DNA of 64,000 nucleotides. Origin: Halosimplex halophilum (GTDB lineage Archaea > Halobacteriota > Halobacteria > Halobacteriales > Haloarculaceae). The stretch is from NCBI RefSeq assembly GCF_004698125.1, contig NZ_ML214297.1:1240001-1304000 (forward strand), given 5' to 3'. This document shows, piece after piece, positions 43,309-49,494 of the stretch. The position numbers were made by a program, and so were the translations under genes. The notes under the pieces were generated by a model that had not been told where the DNA came from, made no database searches, and was given only the letters and a program-made list of their open reading frames with translations. How positions within the stretch are numbered: position 1 is the stretch's first letter; every line of letters begins with the position of its first letter.

Positions 43309-43352
43309 CTTTAAGTCGTTCTCGTCACAACGGTGTGTAGTAAGAGGAAGCC
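43309..43352 (+). promoter_or_regulatory. Repeated promoter-like module, copy 3
   Basis: More diverged: CTTTAAGTCGTTCTCGTCAC then AACGGTGTGTAGTAAGAGGAA, 139 nt after copy 2 and about 70 nt before the predicted gene start at 43424. Confidence 0.55.
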
Positions 43353-43423
43353 GTCGGTTCTCTCCGCTTTCCGCGACCGCCTAGCCGGAGCTTTCTATAG
43401 TGGCGAGGGCGAAGGCCGACGAG

Positions 43424-44188
43424 ATGAACGGGGGACGCGACAGGGTCGACCACGGGCTCCGAGCCAGCGGCGAGCCGGTCGACCCGCGCGCGGAACGGGA
43501 CGTGAGCACGCGGCCGGGCGACGGGTCGCTCGGGCGCGTCGAGGCGGCGAAAGACGAGTCGTTCCGGCGGTGGGACGTGACGACGCCGAGCGCAACGCTC
43601 ATCGGGCGGCCGGAGAACCCCGGGGAGGACGTGAGCGAGAACCTCCGGCGGCTGCACGACGAACAGCACCCGGCGATGGCGGGCCACGCCGAGCGGATGC
43701 ACCGGCTGGAGAAGGCCCGGATAACCCACGCCTTCTGCAACCGGCTGGCGCTGACGCCGTGGGAGCGCGACCGGGCGCTGGGCATCATGACCGACCTCGA
43801 CCTGACCGTCTTCGGGAGCCAGCGCGCGATCCAGAAGGTCGCGCTGGTCGTGATCCGCCACGTCGTCGACGACGAGCGCCAGCGGGTTCTCGGGCTGCAC
43901 GACCGGGAGTGGGTGGCCGAGCAGCCGCCCGAGTCGCTGGCCGACCTGCACGAGCGGTTCGACTCGATCAAGGACGACCCCCGGTACCGGACGCTCATGG
44001 ACCTGGTGGGCCTGGACGTGACGAGCGTCAACCGGCTCGACCGGACGCTGCAGGACCAGCTCGACGAGCAGGGCCTCCGGGGAGCGGTCTTCGGGCGCAA
44101 CCCCCACCGGGACCCGAGCCTGCCGCAGATCCGCGACCGCGACCCGACGGAGGTGCCCCGCTCCGACGGCGACCCGACCGCGGAGTGA
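43424..44188 (+). CDS. rpoeps: Haloarchaeal DNA-directed RNA polymerase subunit epsilon-like protein
   Basis: 254 aa. The central part (FCNRLALTPWERDRALGIMTDLDLTVFGSQ, then RAIQKVALVVIRHVVDDERQRVLGL) resembles the haloarchaeal protein annotated as RNA polymerase epsilon subunit, with a helical fold reminiscent of cyclin/TFIIB repeats. The termini are acidic and variable. ATG 43424 is chosen because TTCTATAG (43394-43401) lies about 26-28 nt upstream as a TATA box for a leaderless transcript; GTG 43400 is in frame and possible. Three promoter-like repeats precede it. The identification is by memory of the family, without alignment. Confidence 0.6.
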   Translation: MNGGRDRVDHGLRASGEPVDPRAERDVSTRPGDGSLGRVEAAKDESFRRWDVTTPSATLIGRPENPGEDVSENLRRLHDEQHPAMAGHAERMHRLEKARITHAFCNRLALTPWERDRALGIMTDLDLTVFGSQRAIQKVALVVIRHVVDDERQRVLGLHDREWVAEQPPESLADLHERFDSIKDDPRYRTLMDLVGLDVTSVNRLDRTLQDQLDEQGLRGAVFGRNPHRDPSLPQIRDRDPTEVPRSDGDPTAE

Positions 44189-44288
44189 GGACGGTATCCG
44201 TCTCCCCGTCGTCGCTCTCACCGACACCCCCGTCGGTGCCCCCATCAGGTTCTTGCCGCTCGGCGTGCAATCGGTACGCAGAGCCCAC

Positions 44289-44438
44289 ATGACAACCACA
44301 ATCGAGATCGACGACGACCTCGCCGAGCGGATGGAGGCCCACCTCGAGGAGGACGAGTCGATGGCCGAGCTGGTCGAGGAGCTGGTCAACATGTACGAGA
44401 CGGAGGGCGCGTTCCTCCAGGAAGGCTACTCGGAGTAA
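44289..44438 (+). CDS. Small ribbon-helix-helix-like protein (DUF7557 type)
   Basis: 49 aa. TTTIEIDDDLAERMEAHLEE, then MAELVEELVNMYE has the strand-helix-helix pattern of the RHH/CopG DNA-binding fold; similar small haloarchaeal proteins are classified as DUF7557. It could be an antitoxin or a regulator, but no toxin gene is adjacent. ATG 44289 begins the strand; a longer in-frame start at 44253 adds non-conserved residues. Confidence 0.7.
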   Translation: MTTTIEIDDDLAERMEAHLEEDESMAELVEELVNMYETEGAFLQEGYSE

Positions 44439-44527
44439 CGTCGTCGGTCGGACGGGCGGGGCGGTAGACAGCGAGCGGAGCGGGCCGTCGTGACGGCGGG
44501 ACGACGGTCCGTCGCGCGGTCGACGGT

Positions 44528-45670
44528 CTAGAGTTCGCCGAGCTTGCGGAGCAGCTGGCCGCGGTACTCCTCGTCGGCCTGGACGTCCTTGAGTTCGAGG
44601 ACGTTGCGTTCGAGCTTGTCGAGGGCGACGCCGAACGCGGAGTCGGCGCCGTAGCCCTCGCCGGAGCCGGCGGCCTGGCCCTTGTTGGTGCGCAGGCGGA
44701 TCTGCGAGCGGATCAGCGGCGTGCCCCGCAGCTTCTCCTTGTGCTCGTGGAAGCGGACGTGGGCGTGCTGGACCTGCATGTCCTGGTACTTGTCGGCGAC
44801 GCGCTCGATGCGCTGGCGGATGTCCTCGCGGCTGATCGTGTCCAGTAGCTTGATGTTCGTGATCTGCACGTCCATGTGCTCCTCCTCGGTGAACGTCAGC
44901 GCGCGGAGCACGTCGGTCTTGGTGAGGATGCCCTCGACGACGCGGTCGTCGCCCTCGGGCGTGACCACCAGCCCGGCGTAGTCGTTGTCGAGCATGCGCT
45001 CGACGGCGTCGCGGACGGACTCGTCGAGGGTCGTGGTGGCGACGGGGCTGGACATCTCGTCGTAGACCGGCAGGTCGAGGACGCGCTCGATGTCGCCGGC
45101 GCGCTCGCCGCGGGTGGCCTTGTCCATGTCGCGGACGACGATGTCGACGATGTCGTGACGAGTGACCATCCCGGAGAGGTGGCCGTCCTCGTCGAGCACG
45201 GGGAGCCGGGAGATGCCGTGCTCGCGCAGGAGGTTGATCGCCTGGCCGACGTTGGTGTCCTCGTCGACGGTGACGACCTTCTCGGTGTAGATGTCCGAGA
45301 CGGTGAGGGCGTCGAGGTTCTCGAGGACCGCCTCGAGGATCGCGTCCTCGGTGACGATCCCCCACAGGCGGTCGGCCTCGAAGACCGGGGCGACCTTGGT
45401 CCCGCCCTCGACGAGGACGCGGGCCACCTCGCGCACGTCGTCGGTGCGCTCGACCTTGGGGGCCGGCTGCAGCATCGCGCTGGCCTTGGTGTTGTCCTCG
45501 ATGTGGGACTGCACCAGCTGTTTCTGCGTGATGATCCCGGCGTACTCGCCGTCGTCGGTGACGATCAGGCCCTTGGGATTCTCGCGCTCGAACTTCGACC
45601 GGACTTTCCCCAGCCGTTCGTCGACGTCGACCGCGACGTACTCGCTGGTGGCGATATCAGCAATATCCAT
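44528..45670 (-). CDS. Four-CBS-domain protein with C-terminal S30AE/HPF-like domain
   Basis: 380 aa. Four CBS motifs at about 5-56, 65-118, 123-178 and 203-260 form two Bateman modules that usually bind adenine nucleotides. Residues 266-360 (MDVQITNIKLLDTISREDIR, then QVQHAHVRFHEHKEKL and SAFGVALDKLERNVLEL) show the beta-alpha-beta-beta-beta-alpha order of ribosome hibernation-promotion factors (S30AE). This suggests energy-dependent ribosome control, an inference. Start ATG 45670 begins the first CBS repeat; the upstream in-frame extension to 45757 is not conserved. Confidence 0.78.
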   Translation of the reverse strand: MDIADIATSEYVAVDVDERLGKVRSKFERENPKGLIVTDDGEYAGIITQKQLVQSHIEDNTKASAMLQPAPKVERTDDVREVARVLVEGGTKVAPVFEADRLWGIVTEDAILEAVLENLDALTVSDIYTEKVVTVDEDTNVGQAINLLREHGISRLPVLDEDGHLSGMVTRHDIVDIVVRDMDKATRGERAGDIERVLDLPVYDEMSSPVATTTLDESVRDAVERMLDNDYAGLVVTPEGDDRVVEGILTKTDVLRALTFTEEEHMDVQITNIKLLDTISREDIRQRIERVADKYQDMQVQHAHVRFHEHKEKLRGTPLIRSQIRLRTNKGQAAGSGEGYGADSAFGVALDKLERNVLELKDVQADEEYRGQLLRKLGEL

Positions 45671-46126
45671 CTGAATCTCCCATCCCGGGAGTTCGACGCC
45701 GACACTATTCAAACTTGGCGACCGCTCCCGCTCGTCTGGACGGCCGCCCCCCGTCACACCACCAGCGTACCCGCCGCCGGCGCTCCCCGCTCCGGATTCG
45801 CAGTCCGACGAGTCACCGGCGGCTTTCCGATCGGTACTGGCTCCCTACCCCGCTGTCGAGCCCGGTTCCCCGCCGAGAGGTGCGCTCTGCCCCCGTCTCC
45901 GGAACGTCCACCTCGCGGGCGGCCGGACGGATTTCGACAGTAGTCGAATAATACTACGACTTTAATCGAATCCATCGTTTCGCGGGAACATCGAAAGCAC
46001 GACGGACTCGAAATTAACGTTCGTTCAACAGTGGCCCCGTACGGCCGGCATGACAAACACAAACATGGGTAAATCGGGAAAAACAGCAGAAGTTTTTTCA
46101 TCTCCCCGCTCGCTGGTTCGGGTACG
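45671..46126. promoter_or_regulatory. Divergent intergenic region with inverted repeat
   Basis: 456 nt between the divergent CBS-S30AE gene and the 46127 gene. An inverted repeat GTAGT (45940-45944) with ACTAC (45953-45957) encloses CGAATAAT in an AT-rich patch and is a candidate operator. AGTTTTTTCAT (about 46092-46102) lies about 25-30 nt before the plus-strand ATG as its TATA box. The remainder is GC-rich without an ORF that looks real. Confidence 0.45.
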
Positions 46127-46615
46127 ATGACGGGGACACAGCCGCGGATCGAACTCTACGTCCGGTCGCTGCTGCCGGACGGCGCGCACAACCGACAGGA
46201 GGCGGTCATCGACCGGCTCGAACGGCTCGACGCCGAGGACGAGATCGAGGACTTCTCGGTCATCGTCTGGGGCAAGCAGATCGCCCGCGACTCCGCGGGC
46301 GCCCGCACCGAGGAGGGCGAGTACATCCTCAACCGCGTCGCGGAGTTCAAGCAGTGGGCGCTGTCGAACAACGTCTCGCTGGAGTCGTTCTACCAGAAAC
46401 ACGACGTGACCAACGACGCCACCGACGAGCCCTACTCGGCCATCGTCCTCCCGGTGATGGGCCTCGCCGAGTACGAGGGCGAGGAACTGCGCCACGTCGC
46501 CCCCTGCACCGAGGGCGACGAGGTCCACACCATCATGGACCGCCTCGACCGCCTCGAACGCGGCGAGCCCGCCGCCGTCGAGCAGTCGAACGACGTATCG
46601 ATCCTCTCGGACTGA
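46127..46615 (+). CDS. Conserved haloarchaeal protein of unknown function
   Basis: 162 aa, acidic. RIELYVRSLLPDGAHNRQEAVIDRLERL at the N-terminus and LSNNVSLESFYQKHDVTNDATD, then SAIVLPVMGLAEYEGEEL are features of a haloarchaeal family that I recall but cannot name. It might contain a degenerate helix-turn-helix. ATG 46127 follows a good TATA element. It is isolated from its neighbours and has its own promoter. Confidence 0.7.
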   Translation: MTGTQPRIELYVRSLLPDGAHNRQEAVIDRLERLDAEDEIEDFSVIVWGKQIARDSAGARTEEGEYILNRVAEFKQWALSNNVSLESFYQKHDVTNDATDEPYSAIVLPVMGLAEYEGEELRHVAPCTEGDEVHTIMDRLDRLERGEPAAVEQSNDVSILSD

Positions 46616-46744
46616 CGCGCTCCCCCGTCACTCCCGTTTTCCGCCCGCCCAGCGGCGGCGCCGAACTGCCCGGCCGCACGCGTGCCCGCCCCTGCGAGCG
46701 CAGGGGCGCGGTACTTCGGTGGCAGTCCCCACTGTCCGGTAGCG

Positions 46745-46939
46745 ATGGTAACTCGCAACGCGGGTCCGCTGAAGAAGCTCGGTATCGTCTCGACGCTCGT
46801 CGACGCCGCGCTGGCGTTCGCCCGCGGCCGTCCGAAAAGCGGCGCGCTGCTGGTCGCCGCGGCGGCACTGTCCTCGAAGGTCCCCGCGCTGGGGACGCTC
46901 ACGTCGGTCGCGCTCCGGATCGCCCGCCGGGTCCGGTAA
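46745..46939 (+). CDS. Small basic hydrophobic haloarchaeal protein
   Basis: 64 aa, with Lys/Arg-rich ends and a hydrophobic middle (LVDAALAFARG, then SGALLVAAAALSSKVPALG), possibly one membrane-associated helix. A basic protein is unusual against the acidic background. ATG 46745 is chosen because the sequence after it has a uniform composition; the in-frame upstream part to 46682 looks random. No family recognised. Confidence 0.55.
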   Translation: MVTRNAGPLKKLGIVSTLVDAALAFARGRPKSGALLVAAAALSSKVPALGTLTSVALRIARRVR

Positions 46940-46977
46940 CGCGCCCGCCGGACCCGATACCTCTCCGCCGACCGCGC

Positions 46978-47880
46978 TCAGCAGACGAACACGGTCGCGG
47001 ACACGTCGCCCTCGGGACCGGCGTGGGCGTCGACCCCGACCAGCTCGGCCCCGCTGTCGGAGAAGCCGCCGGTCTCGTCGACGTAACCGTCGACCAGCGC
47101 GGCCGCCAGGGCGTCGGGCGAGTCGACGGCGGGGTCGCCCTCCGCGAACGACCGCGAGAACGGGGTGATCCGCTCGACGCCGTCGCCGCAGGCGCCGTCG
47201 AGCGCCCGCCCCAGCCGCTCACCGCTCGGTATCGACCCCGTCCCGGCCGCCTCGCTGACCCGCCCCTGGTTGTACAGCCGGGCCGCGTCGTCCACGTTCC
47301 CGTCCCGCTCGTACTCGGCGAGTCCCGCCTCGGCCCGACGGTCGTTCAGCTCGGCGACGAACGCCGCCTCCGTCTCGCCGAGGTCGACGCCGCGGTACTC
47401 GCTGGCACTGCCGGGCACGCTGTCCATCCCCGGGAGCGTGACGACGCCCAGCAGCGCGAGCACGAGGACCGCCCCGGCCACCAGCGCGACGGCCAGCCCG
47501 ACCAGATAGCGGGCGTTCAGCAGGTCGAGGTAGGAGGTACCGCCCAGTTCCTCGGCGTAGTCGGCCTCGTCCGGGACCGTCCGCTCCAGGCCGGCGTTGC
47601 CGCAGCGGCTGCAGGGCGGCGAGTTCTTCTGGTGGACCCGACCGCACTCCGGACAGACCCACACCGGTTCGCGCTCGTGGTCGGGGTCGTCGGGCGCGAC
47701 CGGGACGACGGCCTTCTCGAACTTGTGGTGGCCGCAGTTGTCGCAGGGCGGGTCGTTGCGGTCGTGGGGCTTGTCGCACCACGCGCAGCGCCACTTCGCC
47801 GAGCCGCCGGTGTCGGTGCCGTCCGAGGTTCCGGTCCCGCTCGCGGCGTCGCCGCCGCCCGGACTGTCGCCCCCGCTCAT
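46978..47880 (-). CDS. Double zinc-ribbon, single-TM protein with CAP-like outer domain
   Basis: 300 aa. An N-terminal cytosolic part has two zinc ribbons (CAWCDKPHDRNDPPCDNCG and CPECGRVHQKNSPPCSRCG), a membrane helix (about 133-155: GLAVALVAGAVLVLALLGVV), and an external domain (about 175-300) with VAELNDRRAEAGLAEYERDGNVDDAARLYN, similar to the start of CAP/SCP domains. This could transmit a signal across the membrane. The first 30 residues are Gly/Ser/Asp-rich. It follows hisF on the minus strand with one base between the hisF stop and its ATG. Confidence 0.7.
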   Translation of the reverse strand: MSGGDSPGGGDAASGTGTSDGTDTGGSAKWRCAWCDKPHDRNDPPCDNCGHHKFEKAVVPVAPDDPDHEREPVWVCPECGRVHQKNSPPCSRCGNAGLERTVPDEADYAEELGGTSYLDLLNARYLVGLAVALVAGAVLVLALLGVVTLPGMDSVPGSASEYRGVDLGETEAAFVAELNDRRAEAGLAEYERDGNVDDAARLYNQGRVSEAAGTGSIPSGERLGRALDGACGDGVERITPFSRSFAEGDPAVDSPDALAAALVDGYVDETGGFSDSGAELVGVDAHAGPEGDVSATVFVC

Positions 47881-47881
47881 C

Positions 47882-48697
47882 TCACAGCCGGACGGGCACG
47901 TCGCGGTCGTCCAGGTACCGCTTCACCTCGTCGATCGAGTACTCGTCGAAGTGGAAGATAGAGGCCGCCAGCGCCGCGTCCGCGCCGGCCTCGGTGAACA
48001 CCTCGTGGGCGTCCTCCGGGCCGCCACAGCCCGACGAGGCGATGACGGGCGTCGAGACGGCGTCGCAGACCGCCCGCGTCAGCGGGATGTCGTAGCCGTC
48101 CTTCGTCCCGTCGGCGTCGATGGAGTTGACGAACAGCTCGCCCGCCCCGCGCTCCTCCGCTTCCTCGGCCCACGAGACCACGTCGACGCCCGTCCCCTCG
48201 CGGCCGCCCTTGACCGTGCACTCGAACCAGCAGGACTCGCCGTCGACCTCGACGTAGTGCTCGCCCGCCTCGTCGAATCGCCGGCGTGCGTCGACGCTGA
48301 TGACGATGCACTGGTTGCCGAACGCGCGGGCGCCCTCGGTGATGAGCTCCGGGCGCTCCAGCGCGCCGGTGTTGATGGACACCTTGTCCGCGCCCGCGCG
48401 GAGCGTCTCCTTCACGTCCTCGCGGGTGCGGATGCCCCCGCCGACGGTCAGCGGGATGAACACCTCGTCGGCCACCTGCGAGACGGTGTCGAGCATCGTC
48501 TCGCGGCCCTCGGCGCTGGCCGTGATGTCGAGGAAGACGAACTCGTCGGCGCCGGCCTCGTTGTACTTCTTTGCCATCTCCACGGGGTCGCCCGTGTAGG
48601 CCAGGTCCTCGAAGTTCACCCCGGTGTAGACCGCCGCCTCCCCGTCGTCGTCCAGGTCCACGTCGATACAGGGGATGATCCGCTTCGTCAGAGCCAT
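47882..48697 (-). CDS. hisF: Imidazole glycerol phosphate synthase subunit HisF
   Basis: 271 aa. TIM barrel with catalytic Asp12 (PCIDVD) and Asp136 (VISVDAR), plus VGGGIRT, NTGAL and IASSGCGG phosphate-binding loops. With HisH it converts PRFAR and ammonia to imidazole glycerol phosphate and AICAR in histidine synthesis. No other his gene is adjacent, which is common in haloarchaea. It is slightly longer than the usual 250-257 aa because of an acidic insertion near residue 17. It lies one base upstream of the zinc-ribbon gene. Confidence 0.96.
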   Translation of the reverse strand: MALTKRIIPCIDVDLDDDGEAAVYTGVNFEDLAYTGDPVEMAKKYNEAGADEFVFLDITASAEGRETMLDTVSQVADEVFIPLTVGGGIRTREDVKETLRAGADKVSINTGALERPELITEGARAFGNQCIVISVDARRRFDEAGEHYVEVDGESCWFECTVKGGREGTGVDVVSWAEEAEERGAGELFVNSIDADGTKDGYDIPLTRAVCDAVSTPVIASSGCGGPEDAHEVFTEAGADAALAASIFHFDEYSIDEVKRYLDDRDVPVRL

Positions 48698-48863
48698 CTA
48701 TACCGACGACTCGGGCGGCGAGCGGCAAAAGGTATCCGCCTTCCCGGGCGGGTCGACCCCCGCTCGGACCGCAGCACCGACGGTGGGCCGCGGGTCCCGC
48801 CGGGCCGAGCCGTGGACGGTATCCGGGGAATACTTTTGGGGCGGATCCGCGAACCGCCGACGA

Positions 48864-49310
48864 ATGAACCGGCCACTCAGCGCGGTCGTCGCCGGCGCGG
48901 TCGGCACGATGGTCATGTCGGCGGCGCTGGCGATCTTCGAGGTCCAGACCCGCTACGCCATCGGGATCTTCGAGGCCATCGCCCGGTTCGTCAGGATGCC
49001 CGAGAGCCTCTTCGTCGGCTTCGTCGTCTACGCCCTGGTCGGCACCGTCGCCTGGCCGCTGCTGTTCGTGAGCCTGAAACCCTACGTCCCGCTCGACCTC
49101 GATCCCGCGGTCGCGGGGATGCTGTTCGCGCTCCCGCTGTGGGTCGCGTTCGCCATCGTCGGCCGCGGCGACGTCGAGGGCGCGCTCGTCGTCCTCTTCG
49201 TCGCGTTCACCCTCATCGCACACCTCGTCTACGGGTTCGTCCTCGGCGCGGTGTACGCGAGCCTCGCCGACGAGCACGCGTCGGGTCCAGCCGCGCCGGC
49301 CGCCGAGTAG
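48864..49310 (+). CDS. DUF6789-like four-helix membrane protein
   Basis: 148 aa with four hydrophobic segments (about 5-30, 47-70, 85-100 and 110-135). The pattern AGAVGTMVMSAALAI at the start and HLVYGFVLGAVYA at the end is typical of a haloarchaeal DUF6789-type family, often near cytochrome oxidase genes. Here too the cytochrome oxidase fusion gene follows. The stop codon lies in the first unit of a 27-bp tandem repeat. ATG 48864 is preceded by an ATACTTTTGG TATA-like element at about 48830. Confidence 0.7.
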   Translation: MNRPLSAVVAGAVGTMVMSAALAIFEVQTRYAIGIFEAIARFVRMPESLFVGFVVYALVGTVAWPLLFVSLKPYVPLDLDPAVAGMLFALPLWVAFAIVGRGDVEGALVVLFVAFTLIAHLVYGFVLGAVYASLADEHASGPAAPAAE

Positions 49311-49406
49311 GTCGCGACGACATCGGCCGCCGAGTAGGTCGCGACGACATCGGCCGCCGAGTAGGTCGCGGTTACACCGGCCGCCGAGTGGGTCGCGGCC
49401 ACACCG
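49299..49406 (+). repeat. 27-bp tandem repeat (minisatellite), about four copies
   Basis: Units start at 49299, 49326, 49353 and 49380; the first two are identical, the third and fourth differ in a few bases, and a degenerate fifth (GTCGGCGAGTAAGTCG) follows to about 49427. The first unit contains the TAG stop of the DUF6789-like gene, and each of the first three units contains the same in-frame TAG. The period is a multiple of three. Confidence 0.9.
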
Positions 49407-49494
49407 CTCCCGTCGGCGAGTAAGTCGAACCGACCGACGGATGCGCGACGTATACTTTTCCCGTATCTGTCGCAACACCCGGCACCCTCGCCCG

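Larger units (their letters stand above)
42712..43423. other. Intergenic region with VOC remnant and triple promoter-like repeat
   Basis: About 710 nt without an intact gene. It contains the interrupted VOC-like frame (42846-43052) and three copies of a repeated element (43047-43352). The first 130 nt after the CPBP stop hold no recognised feature. Confidence 0.7.

Noticed and set aside
43047-43352. CRISPR array made of the three 44-bp repeats
   Set aside because: Only three diverged copies, unequal spacers of about 79 and 95 nt that are partly similar to each other, and no cas genes.
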